A stretch of 62,364 nucleotides of DNA from Candidatus Colivicinus equi (GTDB lineage: Bacteria > Bacillota_I > Bacilli_A > Erysipelotrichales > Erysipelotrichaceae). The stretch is from assembly GCA_018064825.1 (NCBI GenBank), contig JAGHUL010000010.1, forward strand, positions 1 to 62,364. Reading direction: 5' to 3'. Position 1 is the stretch's first letter. Each line of letters begins with the position of its first letter. The notes below the pieces were generated by a model. The model did not search any database and was not told the DNA's origin. It saw only the letters and a list, made by a program, of their open reading frames with translations. The position numbers and the translations under genes are program-made. Of the stretch, positions 7,704-15,935 are shown piece by piece.

Positions 7704-8531
7704 ATGAAGAAAATATTAGTTTTACTACTTACAGTTCTAATGGCTATGAGCTTAGTAGCATGTTCAAGCAATGAGAAAAAAGAAGAAGAAAATAACACTT
7801 CTGCCAACATGGTTAACCCTATGAAGGAAGTTGATTCATTAGAAGAAGTTAATCAAACGGCAGGTATCAATCTAGTATCTGTTCCAGTAGCTGGCAAAGA
7901 AAATGAAAAATACTTTGTGATTGAAGCAACAGATATGACTATTGGTCAATACAACTTCACAGTAAATGGCGTTGAATATACATTAAGAGGCGCTAATTAT
8001 ACTGAGGGTGATATCTCTGGTGCATACAGCGATGATAACGATTTCGTCCCTGGCCAAGAAGCAATGGTATATTCAAATGATTTCAATCTATATAGATTCT
8101 ATGTAGGTGAAACACAATATACTATCTATCTTGCAAAACAAGATGGTCAAAACGAAGAAGCATTCGCTAATGTAGCTATGGAAATTAAAAAGCTAATCAG
8201 TGGCGAAGCTGATGACCCATATGCAGGTTCATACCAAGATTCAGTTTCACAAAGAGCTAGTGCTCAAGTAGCTAAAAATGGTGATGTATATGAAATCACA
8301 GTTACTTGGTCAAGTTCTGCTGAAGAATATACTGAATGGAAAATGGAAGCTACTCTAAATGGCGATAAACTTGAATACAAGGGTGAAAATATTGAAAACC
8401 ATAAAGGTGAAGAAGTTGAATCAACTGCCGCAAATAATGCTGGTTACTTCGACATCATTGATGGCAAACTATATTGGACTGGTGCTGCTCAAGAAGAATG
8501 CCGTGCTTGTATCTTCGAAAAAGCTGAATAG
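7704..8531 (+). CDS. Secreted lipoprotein of unknown function
   Basis: A 275-residue lipoprotein. The signal peptide MKKILVLLLTVLMAMSLVAC ends in a lipobox (LVAC, Cys20) and is followed by a Ser/Asn/Glu linker. The mature part seems to hold two segments: about 50-160, and about 170-275 with SSAEEYTEWKMEATLNGDKL and a late ..GYFDIIDGKLYWTG. The latter looks like a beta-rich domain. No enzyme motif is visible. It is monocistronic, with its own -10, a strong ribosome site and a terminator. Confidence 0.7.
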   Translation: MKKILVLLLTVLMAMSLVACSSNEKKEEENNTSANMVNPMKEVDSLEEVNQTAGINLVSVPVAGKENEKYFVIEATDMTIGQYNFTVNGVEYTLRGANYTEGDISGAYSDDNDFVPGQEAMVYSNDFNLYRFYVGETQYTIYLAKQDGQNEEAFANVAMEIKKLISGEADDPYAGSYQDSVSQRASAQVAKNGDVYEITVTWSSSAEEYTEWKMEATLNGDKLEYKGENIENHKGEEVESTAANNAGYFDIIDGKLYWTGAAQEECRACIFEKAE

Positions 8532-8556
8532 TAATTAGAACCAAAAAACTAAAAAA

Positions 8557-8586
8557 TTAGGGATTCAAATTTGAATCCCTTTTTCT
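8557..8586. terminator. Bidirectional terminator
   Basis: The stem AGGGATTCAA / TTGAATCCCT is followed by TTTTT on the plus strand and by AATTTTTT on the minus strand. It separates two convergent genes. Confidence 0.85.
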
Positions 8587-9192
8587 TTATAGTAATTTGT
8601 ACATTTTAAATAAGAAGATTAGATACATAATCTTAGCCAACAACGCTAAGACATCAGCACCCGTTGATAAGACACTAGTCATCGATACTAAAACCGGTGA
8701 TTCAAAAATCATAAACGTATAAACGATATTCTTAAGCAAGAATGTAACCAAGTAAGCATTCCTAGTTATCTTTGTATAATTGATTAAACTATTTATTTCG
8801 TGTCTTTCCAATATTACTAATGAAGTTTGTAGAACAAAATAAGTAGCTAAGAAATCACAAACAGTATTGGCTGCCGTAATAAGTTGCCCTATCGCATTAC
8901 CTAATGTTTGATTAAACAAATCAACTATACCAGCTAATAGTGCACCAAATATAACAATAAACAAGGAACCAAGTGCCCATTTACGTGCCCTTTTATATCC
9001 AGCATCATCTTTGGCAACCAGTTTTAAACCTTTTAGATTCAAGATTAAGCCAACTAAGGCCGTAGTAATCATGATAAGCGCTACGATTAAACTGTCGGTA
9101 TTGATGAAATCAAATATATTACCAGCAATTAATAAAATTTCACCAATCGCTAATCTAAGAAAACCTTTTTTCAAATTTTGATAATTATCCAT
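8587..9192 (-). CDS. Multi-pass membrane protein of unknown function
   Basis: A 200-residue protein (start taken at the ATG at 9192, MDNYQNLKKGF; a TTG six codons upstream is the alternative). About five or six hydrophobic helices are seen (for example LAIGEILLIAGNIFDF, LIVALIMITTALVGLILNL, LFIVIFGALLAGIVDL). No transporter or enzyme motif is recognised. There is no clear ribosome site, and the terminator of the next operon lies immediately upstream. Confidence 0.6.
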   Translation of the reverse strand: MDNYQNLKKGFLRLAIGEILLIAGNIFDFINTDSLIVALIMITTALVGLILNLKGLKLVAKDDAGYKRARKWALGSLFIVIFGALLAGIVDLFNQTLGNAIGQLITAANTVCDFLATYFVLQTSLVILERHEINSLINYTKITRNAYLVTFLLKNIVYTFMIFESPVLVSMTSVLSTGADVLALLAKIMYLIFLFKMYKLL

Positions 9193-9206
9193 GTCTACAT
9201 TATAGA

Positions 9207-9237
9207 ACAAAAAAGGCTACCACTTTAGTGATAGCCT
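9207..9237 (-). terminator. Terminator of the NifU-like/GGGtGRT operon
   Basis: On the minus strand AGGCTA-TCACT..AGTGG-TAGCCT forms a hairpin followed by TTTTTTG. Confidence 0.8.
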
Positions 9238-9263
9238 AATAATTACTATTAATTAAATAATTT

Positions 9264-10268
9264 TTATTTATTTAATGCTTCAGAAATAGCAACTGCTACT
9301 GCAACTGATGCACCAACCATTGGGTTATTACCCATACCGATTAAGCCCATCATTTCAACGTGTGCAGGAACTGAAGAAGAACCAGCGAATTGAGCGTCTG
9401 AATGCATTCTTCCCATAGTATCAGTCATACCATAAGAAGCTGGACCAGCAGCCATATTATCTGGATGTAATGTTCTACCAGTACCACCACCAGAAGCAAC
9501 TGAGAAGTATTTCTTACCTAGTTCGATACATTCTTTCTTATATGTACCAGCAACTGGATGTTGGAATCTAGTTGGGTTAGTTGAGTTACCAGTGATAGAT
9601 ACATCAACACCTTCTAGATGCATGATAGCAACACCTTCTCTAACATCATCAGCACCATAACATCTAACTGCTAATCTGTCAGGATTGTTACCATATTTAG
9701 TTTCGTTAACGATTTCAACTTTACCAGTGAAATAGTCAAACTTAGTTTCGCAATGAGTGAAACCATTAATTCTTGAGATAATCTTTGCAGCATCTTTGCC
9801 TAAACCGTTTAAGATAACTCTTAATGGTTCTTTTCTAGCTTTATTAGCTGATTTAGCGATACCAATAGCACCTTCAGCAGCAGCAAATGATTCATGTCCT
9901 GCTAAGAAAGCGAAACATTTAGTTTCATCATTTAATAACATAGCTGCTAAGTTACCATGACCTAGACCAACTTTTCTGTCTTCAGCAACAGATCCAGGAA
10001 TACAGAATGATTGTAATCCTTCACCTAGAGATTTAGCTACTTCATAAGCTGTCTTGTCGCCCTTCTTGATAGCGATAGCAGCACCAGTGATATAAGCCCA
10101 ACAAGCGTTTTCAAAACAAATTGGTTGAACGCCTTTTACGATACCGTATACATCAACACCTAAGTCATCAACTAATTTCTTAGCTTCTTCTAGAGAAGAA
10201 ATACCATACTTATTTAATGTTGCAGTAATCTTTTCGATACGTCTTTCATAACCTTCAAATAATGCCAT
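9264..10268 (-). CDS. GGGtGRT family protein
   Basis: A 334-residue protein named after its motif, seen here as SGGGTGRT near residue 270, followed by a conserved Gly/Met-rich ending (GSSSVPAHVEMMGLIGMGNN). The start used is the ATG at 10268 with GAAAGGAG upstream; an in-frame upstream start overlaps the previous gene. The family is widespread in anaerobic Firmicutes, almost always beside a NifU-type scaffold, as here (4-bp gap). Its biochemical role is not established to my knowledge; a part in Fe-S cluster handling is inferred from linkage. Confidence 0.85.
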   Translation of the reverse strand: MALFEGYERRIEKITATLNKYGISSLEEAKKLVDDLGVDVYGIVKGVQPICFENACWAYITGAAIAIKKGDKTAYEVAKSLGEGLQSFCIPGSVAEDRKVGLGHGNLAAMLLNDETKCFAFLAGHESFAAAEGAIGIAKSANKARKEPLRVILNGLGKDAAKIISRINGFTHCETKFDYFTGKVEIVNETKYGNNPDRLAVRCYGADDVREGVAIMHLEGVDVSITGNSTNPTRFQHPVAGTYKKECIELGKKYFSVASGGGTGRTLHPDNMAAGPASYGMTDTMGRMHSDAQFAGSSSVPAHVEMMGLIGMGNNPMVGASVAVAVAISEALNK

Positions 10269-10272
10269 ATTT

Positions 10273-10965
10273 CTACTCCTTTCTAGGATCAATGTACTTA
10301 GCAGCGTCAGCGAATCTACCGTAAGTCTTGATCTCAGCCTTTAATGCTTCGCCAGCATCTTTACCAGCTTTAATTGCATCCATGAATTTACCCATATTGA
10401 TATATTCATAACCAACGATTTCGTCGTTATCATCTAATGCAATCTTAGTGATATAACCTTCAGCTAATTCCAAGTATCTTGGACCTTTAGCCTTAGTTGC
10501 ATAACATGTACCAACTTGTGATCTAGTTCCTTTACCTAAGTCTTCTAGACCAGCACCTATTACTAGACCACCCTCAGAGAATGCTGATTGAGATCTACCA
10601 TAACAAATTTGTAAGAATAATTCTCTCATAGCAGTGTTGATAGCATCACATACTAAGTCAGTATTGATAGCTTCTAATAAAGTCTTACCAACGATAGCTT
10701 CAGATGCCATTGCTGCAGAGTGAGTCATACCTGAACAACCTAATGTTTCAATAAGAGCTTCTTCAATGATACCTTCCTTAATGTTAAGAGTAAGTTTACA
10801 AGCTCCTTGTTGTGGTGCACACCATCCAATACCATGAGTTAGACCTGAGATATCCTTAATTTCTTTAGAATAAACCCATTTGCCTTCTTCAGGAATTGGA
10901 GCACAACCATGGCTTGCGCCACATTTTACTGTGCACATGTTTTCTACTTCTTTTGAGTAAACCAT
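10273..10965 (-). CDS. Iron-sulfur cluster assembly scaffold-like protein (NifU_N type)
   Basis: A 230-residue member of the NifU-N/IscU-like family that pairs with GGGtGRT proteins. The core LGCSGMTHSAAMASEAIVGK aligns with the GCgaaiASaSmmteliKGK scaffold segment. Several Cys (CTVKCGASHGC near the N-terminus, WCAPQQGAC, LGCSG, QICYGR, GTCYATK) could ligate a cluster. The ribosome site AAAGGAGG is strong. It is the first gene of a two-gene operon preceded by a structured leader. Whether it donates clusters or stores metal is unknown. Confidence 0.8.
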   Translation of the reverse strand: MVYSKEVENMCTVKCGASHGCAPIPEEGKWVYSKEIKDISGLTHGIGWCAPQQGACKLTLNIKEGIIEEALIETLGCSGMTHSAAMASEAIVGKTLLEAINTDLVCDAINTAMRELFLQICYGRSQSAFSEGGLVIGAGLEDLGKGTRSQVGTCYATKAKGPRYLELAEGYITKIALDDNDEIVGYEYINMGKFMDAIKAGKDAGEALKAEIKTYGRFADAAKYIDPRKE

Positions 10966-10982
10966 AATTCCTCCTTTAAAAT

Positions 10983-11040
10983 AAAAGCCGATGCGCGACT
11001 ACTGATAAGTAGAAGTCATCAGCTTCGCGAAAGTGCTTTT
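10983..11040 (-). ncRNA. Structured 5' leader of the scaffold/GGGtGRT operon
   Basis: On the minus strand three nested stems are seen: AAAAGC/GCTTTT (11035-11040 with 10983-10988), CGCGA/TCGCG (11025-11029 with 10994-10998) and CTACT/AGTAG (11008-11012 with 10999-11003). A competing CTGAT/ATCAG stem (11018-11022 with 11002-11006) excludes the inner one. The structure ends in GCTTTTATTTT about 10 bases before the ribosome site. That fits a terminator or attenuator rather than chance, but it matches no riboswitch class I know. Confidence 0.45.
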
Positions 11041-11128
11041 GCATATATATTTTAACATATCTGTACTTACGTGAATGCCTATTTATGTCTTTTTTTAAAC
11101 GCAAATATTATAATGATTTCATAAAGAT

Positions 11129-11335
11129 ATGAGTAAGTATGAACCTTTGTGGAACTATATTGTAAATAAAAATTCAAATAGTCTTGAACTATCTTTTGAC
11201 GATGTCAAAAATATCTTGGGTTATGAAATAGACCATTCATTTCTAAACTACAAGAAAGAACTAGAAGCACAAGGCTATATCATAAAAATTTCATTAAAAA
11301 ACAAAACCATAAATATTAAAAAAGCTTCAAATTGA
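11129..11335 (+). CDS. Small conserved hypothetical protein (KYEPLW type)
   Basis: A 68-residue protein beginning MSKYEPLWNYIVNKNSNSLE, with a helix-turn pattern (SFDDVKNILGYEIDHSFLNY). The opening resembles short DUF7662-type proteins (KYEPLWeyL). A TATAAT lies at 11109-11114, and no Shine-Dalgarno precedes the ATG, so the leader would be only a few bases long. The stop overlaps a terminator stem. Function unknown. Confidence 0.55.
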   Translation: MSKYEPLWNYIVNKNSNSLELSFDDVKNILGYEIDHSFLNYKKELEAQGYIIKISLKNKTINIKKASN

Positions 11336-11341
11336 AGCTTT
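11315..11341 (-). terminator. Terminator of the ABC-transporter operon
   Basis: The stem AAAGCTTCAA / TTGAAGCTTT reads into TTTTTTAATATT on the minus strand, right after the ATPase gene stop. It also overlaps the stop of the convergent small gene. Confidence 0.8.
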
Positions 11342-12136
11342 CTAACCTAATATAGCTGCATCGCTGCTGAACTCTTCACCACTAGCCTTTTCAAACATGC
11401 TTAGTAGTTTTTCAACAGTTAGGGTTTTCTTTTCCTCGCCCTTAATGTCTAATATGATTCGGCCATTATTCAACATCAATAATCTATCACCATAGGTAAT
11501 GGCATCTTTCATATTGTGCGTAACCATAAAAGTCGTTAAATTATACTTTCTGACTATCGTATTAGTTACACTAAGAACTTTTGCGGCAGTCTTTGGATCT
11601 AGAGCTGCTGTGTGTTCATCTAACAATAACAACCTTGGTCTTTGAATTGTAGCCATCAATAATGTTAAGGCTTGTCTTTGACCACCAGACAACAAACCAA
11701 CTTTTGTTGTCATTCTGTTTTCTAGACCTAAATCAAATCCCTTTAATAAATCTAAGAAATATTTTCTTTCATCATCTGTAATGCCTGGACGTAAACCACG
11801 TTTTTGACCACGTCTATTAGCTAAAGCAAGGTTTTCTTCTATCCACATATCAGCAGCTGTACCAATCATAGGATTTTGGAATACTCTACCGATATATGAA
11901 GCACGCTTAAATTCAGGCATATTTGTTATATCAACATCATCGATATAAATCTTACCTCCATCAACCATTAGCGACCCTGCTATGGCATTTAATAATGTTG
12001 ATTTACCAGCACCATTTGAACCGATAACTGTTGTGAATTCGCCATCATTTAAAGTTAAACTTACATCATTTAGTGCTCGTTTTTCATTGATGGTATTCGC
12101 ATCAAATATTTTTACTATGTTTTCTATTCTAAGCAT
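11342..12136 (-). CDS. ABC transporter ATP-binding protein (TrpZ-like)
   Basis: A 264-residue ABC ATPase with Walker A GSNGAGKST (39-47), signature LLSGGQRQ (148-155), Walker B LLLLDEHTA (169-177) and the switch His in MVTHNM. It energises the neighbouring BPD_transp_2-type permease. With the PF04392-type binding protein this makes a TrpXYZ-like importer. It is the last gene of the three-gene operon, 1 base after the permease gene. Confidence 0.9.
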   Translation of the reverse strand: MLRIENIVKIFDANTINEKRALNDVSLTLNDGEFTTVIGSNGAGKSTLLNAIAGSLMVDGGKIYIDDVDITNMPEFKRASYIGRVFQNPMIGTAADMWIEENLALANRRGQKRGLRPGITDDERKYFLDLLKGFDLGLENRMTTKVGLLSGGQRQALTLLMATIQRPRLLLLDEHTAALDPKTAAKVLSVTNTIVRKYNLTTFMVTHNMKDAITYGDRLLMLNNGRIILDIKGEEKKTLTVEKLLSMFEKASGEEFSSDAAILG

Positions 12137-12137
12137 C

Positions 12138-13025
12138 TTAGTTCCTTCCTTTCTTAAAATTAGGAATTGCTAAGAAGATCATAACTATCAAAGCTGTAAA
12201 TAGTTTTAAATCATTAGAATCTATTCTTAACCACAAGATTAATATCATGGCAGCATAATAAATTATTCCACCGGCGATAACAAACGCTAATCTCATATAG
12301 AAACTACAGCCCTTCTTAAATACAACTTCTGATAAAGCTTCACCAATGATGATAGCTGCTAAACCAATGACAATAGCACCTCTACCCATATTGATATCGG
12401 CATAACCTTGATATTGAGAAAGGATACCACCAGCTAAACCAACTAAACCATTACCTAAACCAAAGCCAATGATTTTCATTGTGTCAATATTTATACCTTG
12501 CGCAAGAGCCATATGATTTGAATTGCCAGTTGCACGTAAAGCACAACCTTGTTCAGTACCAAAATACCAGTACATAACTGCAATCAAAACAATTGTAAGA
12601 ATACCACACACCAAGATAGTTAGTGGAACTTTTCTGATTGAGATTAATAAGTTTGTTTTATCTAAATTGATAGCTACGTTAGCAGCCATATTCATAATAT
12701 GTAGATTAATTGGGAACAACGCTAACTGAACTAAGATACCTGACAAAATTGCAGGAATCTTTAGTTTAGTATGAATTAGGCCCGTAGTGATACCAGCTAC
12801 AGTGCCCGCAAAGAAAGCGACAAGTAAGGAAACGAAAGGATTAACGCCTGCCTGTAACAACATTACAGTAGTGGCACCACCTGTCGCAAAAGAACCATCG
12901 ACTGTTAAGTCTGATTCTTTCAATACTCTAAATGTGATATATACTCCTAGAGCCATAATGCCCCAAATTAGGCCTTGGGCAATACCTCCAGGTAAACGAT
13001 TAATTAAACTTGAAATACTGATCAT
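12138..13025 (-). CDS. ABC transporter permease (TrpY-like)
   Basis: A 295-residue membrane protein of the BPD_transp_2 family (as in LivH/YufPQ and TrpY), with about eight hydrophobic helices. GLIWGIMALGVYITFRVLKESDLTVDGS at the start and the late QGINIDTMKIIGFGLGNGLVGLAGG are typical of the TrpY group. It forms the channel of the importer. It lies 4 bases after the binding-protein gene. Confidence 0.88.
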   Translation of the reverse strand: MISISSLINRLPGGIAQGLIWGIMALGVYITFRVLKESDLTVDGSFATGGATTVMLLQAGVNPFVSLLVAFFAGTVAGITTGLIHTKLKIPAILSGILVQLALFPINLHIMNMAANVAINLDKTNLLISIRKVPLTILVCGILTIVLIAVMYWYFGTEQGCALRATGNSNHMALAQGINIDTMKIIGFGLGNGLVGLAGGILSQYQGYADINMGRGAIVIGLAAIIIGEALSEVVFKKGCSFYMRLAFVIAGGIIYYAAMILILWLRIDSNDLKLFTALIVMIFLAIPNFKKGRN

Positions 13026-13029
13026 TATC

Positions 13030-13971
13030 TTAATCCATCAATTCGTAGCCATCTGGAGCAACAATATTAAATTTATCAGCTTGAGCTTTATCAATCATCT
13101 TAACAGGGTTGCCATAGTATTCAATAGGCATTTCTTCAACTTTAGCTTCACCCTTTAAAATCTTAATTGCCATTTGACCAGTAGTTTTTCCTAATTCGTA
13201 GTAATCAATTGATAAAGTAGCTATACCACCAACTGCTTTACAACAATCTTTTTCACCAGCGATAATTGGTACATTATTATCACTAGCAGCTGTCTTAATA
13301 ACTTCACCATTTGATGCACAAGTATTATCAGTAGGAATATATAAAGCATCAACTTCAAGACATGCACTAGTCGCAACACTCGCAACATCATTCGAATCAG
13401 AGAAAGAGTAAGATTTTACAGTTAAACCTTTAGCCTCTAAATATTCTTGGACTTTCTTAACTTGGTATAAACTATTTGCTTCACTTGAACAGTATAGTAA
13501 ACCGATTGTTTTAGCATTTGGAACTAAATCAATAATCATTTGTGCTTGTTCATCTAATGGAGCTAAATCAGAAGTACCAGAAACATTATTACCTACTGTG
13601 CCATTAAAATCATCAATATCTAAAGCTACACCATATTCTGTTACTGAAGTACCTAGTACAGGAATAGAATCAGTCGCGTGACTAGTTGCTTGTAAAGCTG
13701 GTGTTGCATTAGCCATGATAAGATCTACACCTTCAGCCACAAAATTAGTTGCCATTGTTGAACATACAGCACTGTCTCCAGAAGCAACTTGAACATCGAT
13801 ATTAATATCATCGCCAAATTCATCTTTTAGACAATCCACAAAACCTTGAGTAGCAGAATCTAAAGCATTGTGTTGAACTAATTGAATAACTCCGACATTG
13901 TATTTATTGCCAGAACCCGAACATCCTGCAACTATAAACAACATCAATAATACTGCTAATATTTTTTTCAT
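13030..13971 (-). CDS. ABC transporter substrate-binding lipoprotein (TrpX-like, PF04392 family)
   Basis: A 313-residue lipoprotein. The start at 13971 follows GGAGGGAAC; the signal peptide MKKILAVLLMLFIVAGC ends at Cys17. The mature part is a two-lobe periplasmic-binding fold (NVGVIQLVQHNALDSATQGF, LIMANATPALQAT, TIGLLYCSSEANSLYQV). Tryptophan and related amino acids are the known ligands of the family. The upstream T-box confirms an amino acid, but its UGGU bulge suggests a tRNA with A73, which argues against Trp (usually G73). Phe, Tyr, Met or a branched-chain amino acid are possible. Confidence 0.85.
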   Translation of the reverse strand: MKKILAVLLMLFIVAGCSGSGNKYNVGVIQLVQHNALDSATQGFVDCLKDEFGDDINIDVQVASGDSAVCSTMATNFVAEGVDLIMANATPALQATSHATDSIPVLGTSVTEYGVALDIDDFNGTVGNNVSGTSDLAPLDEQAQMIIDLVPNAKTIGLLYCSSEANSLYQVKKVQEYLEAKGLTVKSYSFSDSNDVASVATSACLEVDALYIPTDNTCASNGEVIKTAASDNNVPIIAGEKDCCKAVGGIATLSIDYYELGKTTGQMAIKILKGEAKVEEMPIEYYGNPVKMIDKAQADKFNIVAPDGYELMD

Positions 13972-13989
13972 TTTTGTTCCCTCCAAAAA

Positions 13990-14225
13990 ATAAAAACGCC
14001 CTAACAAGGACGTAAGAAACGTGAAACCACCTTAATTCATTATCACATCACTGTGACAATCTCATTAGCTACCAACATAGCCTAACTTTTTAACGGTAGT
14101 AACCGAAATGCTCTACTCTGTTCAAACATTTAACTCGCCGATGTATTCTCAACAAACTATCATGATTGCTTTCACCACTACCAATCTCTCTACAAAGAAT
14201 CATTTGTGATACTATTCGGTTCTCA
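13990..14225 (-). promoter_or_regulatory. T-box riboswitch leader of the amino-acid ABC operon
   Basis: Minus-strand features in order: a basal Stem I pair AACCGAA/TTCGGTT; AGTA near the 5' side; AGAGAG followed by a GATTG..CAATC arm with the GTAGTGGTGAAAG distal-loop pattern; a CTACC/GGTAG arm; the T-box proper AAGGTGGTTTCACG; and a terminator hairpin ACGTCCT/AGGGCGT ending in TTTTT. Binding of an uncharged tRNA would favour the antiterminator and switch on the importer. The specifier codon could not be assigned with confidence. The bulge UGGU predicts discriminator base A. Confidence 0.88.
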
Positions 14226-14237
14226 GTTTCTAATTGA

Positions 14238-14267
14238 ATTTTATTACATTTTATGAAAATAAGTCAA
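14238..14267 (-). promoter_or_regulatory. Promoter of the T-box/ABC operon
   Basis: TTGACT (14267 to 14262), an 18-base spacer and TAAAAT (14243 to 14238) on the minus strand lie just before the T-box. Confidence 0.65.
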
Positions 14268-14307
14268 TATATTTTTTCTGAAAATTTTTTCATAATATCA
14301 ATCAGTG

Positions 14308-14313
14308 TATAAT
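14308..14313 (+). promoter_or_regulatory. -10 element giving a probable leaderless mRNA
   Basis: A perfect TATAAT ends 6 bases before the ATG at 14320. Transcription would therefore start at or next to the start codon. No Shine-Dalgarno is present; the -35 region is a run of T. Confidence 0.55.
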
Positions 14314-14319
14314 AATAGT

Positions 14320-15435
14320 ATGAAAAAAGTATTATTAGCAGTATTGATAGTATTGATGTGTTGCTCATGCTCTAGCAAGAAAGAACTACCCCTTCCTGAA
14401 GTAGAAGATGGTGTAAGAGGAGATTTGGGTGTTGATAAAAACATCAATGAAGCAACAATTGATGAATATTTAAATAGAGGTGATGCTGTATATCGCGATT
14501 TAAGAATGCTCATAGATGATGCTGATTACGAAGCCATTGGTGGCCATTCTATTTTAACTGGATATATTAAAGGCTTTGAGGTTGTGCCTCTACCATTCTT
14601 ATGCCATCCTGAAGGTTTACCTGAAGAAGTTGGTAAAGGTTACACTGGACCTGCGCTATTTACTAAAGTAGGTGATGAATATATCGCGAACTATGAAGAA
14701 TCACTAAAAATTATTGAAGGACTATTCCCTAGAAATAAAATAATCTTCTTGATGTGTGGTGGCGGTGGTTATGCCGGTATGGGTAAAAAGTTATTAATAG
14801 GTTTAGGTTATGACCCAAATAAAATATATGATGTTGGCGGTTATTGGTACTATGAAGGAAAAAATAAAGTTAACATAGAAAAACAAAAAGATGGTCACAC
14901 ATATTATGTCTTCGATAAGGTTAATTATCATGAAATTGATTTTCATAACCTTACTCCAATTAATGGATATGATCCAAATAAAGAAGTCGATGAAGATACT
15001 CAAGATACAACATTAGATATAGTAAATATAAAAAACATCGAAGAATTAAATAAATTGATAAGTAATAAAGAAACATTCTTGCTTTATATATATTTGCCAG
15101 GTTGTACATCATGCGCAAGTTTTAAACCAATTGTTAAAGACTTTATCGATGCAAATAAAGATATAAAGATATATCAATTGAATTACCAAACAATTGAAAA
15201 CGATGATAACATCATCACTCAAAATATCAAATACACACCATCAATATTTATCTATAAGGATGGAGAGTTATTAGATTATTTAGATCCAAAGAGTAATGAT
15301 GATTATGATACCTATAAAACAAGTGAAAATCTATCACTTTGGATTAATCAATATATCGAAGTAAATATCGCAAAAACAGAAAACGAAAATAATAATGAAG
15401 ATTGTGAAGATGCATGCATAATAAAAGAGAGTTAA
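14320..15435 (+). CDS. Lipoprotein with rhodanese-like and thioredoxin-like domains
   Basis: A 371-residue exported protein. The signal peptide MKKVLLAVLIVLMCCSC carries a lipobox. Residues about 45-195 resemble a rhodanese fold with a Cys loop (IIFLMCGGGGYAGMGKKLL) leading to IYDVGGYWYYEG. Residues about 230-345 are thioredoxin-like with the redox motif CTSC, the cis-Pro stretch IKYTPSIFIYKDGELL, and an acidic Cys-containing tail. A membrane-tethered thiol or persulfide relay outside the cell is plausible. No partner redox membrane protein lies next to it. Confidence 0.75.
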   Translation: MKKVLLAVLIVLMCCSCSSKKELPLPEVEDGVRGDLGVDKNINEATIDEYLNRGDAVYRDLRMLIDDADYEAIGGHSILTGYIKGFEVVPLPFLCHPEGLPEEVGKGYTGPALFTKVGDEYIANYEESLKIIEGLFPRNKIIFLMCGGGGYAGMGKKLLIGLGYDPNKIYDVGGYWYYEGKNKVNIEKQKDGHTYYVFDKVNYHEIDFHNLTPINGYDPNKEVDEDTQDTTLDIVNIKNIEELNKLISNKETFLLYIYLPGCTSCASFKPIVKDFIDANKDIKIYQLNYQTIENDDNIITQNIKYTPSIFIYKDGELLDYLDPKSNDDYDTYKTSENLSLWINQYIEVNIAKTENENNNEDCEDACIIKES

Positions 15436-15935
15436 CACTCTCTAATATATTCGTATGCATTTCTTAATCCGCCGCCTTCTAAGATAGGCAAGATTCGATG
15501 CTCATCTTTTAAGGTGATGACACCACAGTATTTGAAACCATTTTTAAGCAAACACTTATTCATCGCAATATTACCCTTATGTGTATCAACACGAATGTGG
15601 CGATATTGCTTTTTTAATTCGCTAAATAAATAACTTCCTAACCCTTTTTGATTAACAGCCACACGATGAATTGCGACATAGTCTGAATCATCTATCCATT
15701 CGCCATTAATTTGATCATAGCTGTAATCATGATTTAAAACCGCAAATACGCCTTCAACCTTTTCATCTTTAAGAACATATAGTCGATCTTTTAAGATATC
15801 TTCTTTAAACATCTCAAGATTTGGATGACCATTTTGCCATTGATCAATACCATAAGTAGCTATTTGCTTTCGACCCTTCTCAACTATTTCCATAATAGAA
15901 GGAAGATCTTCTGTTTTAGCTTTAACTATAATCAT
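15432..15935 (-). CDS. GNAT-family N-acetyltransferase
   Basis: A 167-residue acetyltransferase starting at MIIVKAKTEDLPSIMEI. VAIHRVAVNQKGLGSYLFSELK is the strand-4/acetyl-CoA loop (degenerate Q/RxxGxG/A as QKGLGS), and RVDTHKGNIAMNKCLLKNGF is the common C-terminal helix and strand. The substrate cannot be predicted. It overlaps the end of pcrA by 14 bases, so the two are co-translated. It converges on the lipoprotein gene with a 4-base stop overlap. Confidence 0.85.
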   Translation of the reverse strand: MIIVKAKTEDLPSIMEIVEKGRKQIATYGIDQWQNGHPNLEMFKEDILKDRLYVLKDEKVEGVFAVLNHDYSYDQINGEWIDDSDYVAIHRVAVNQKGLGSYLFSELKKQYRHIRVDTHKGNIAMNKCLLKNGFKYCGVITLKDEHRILPILEGGGLRNAYEYIREC

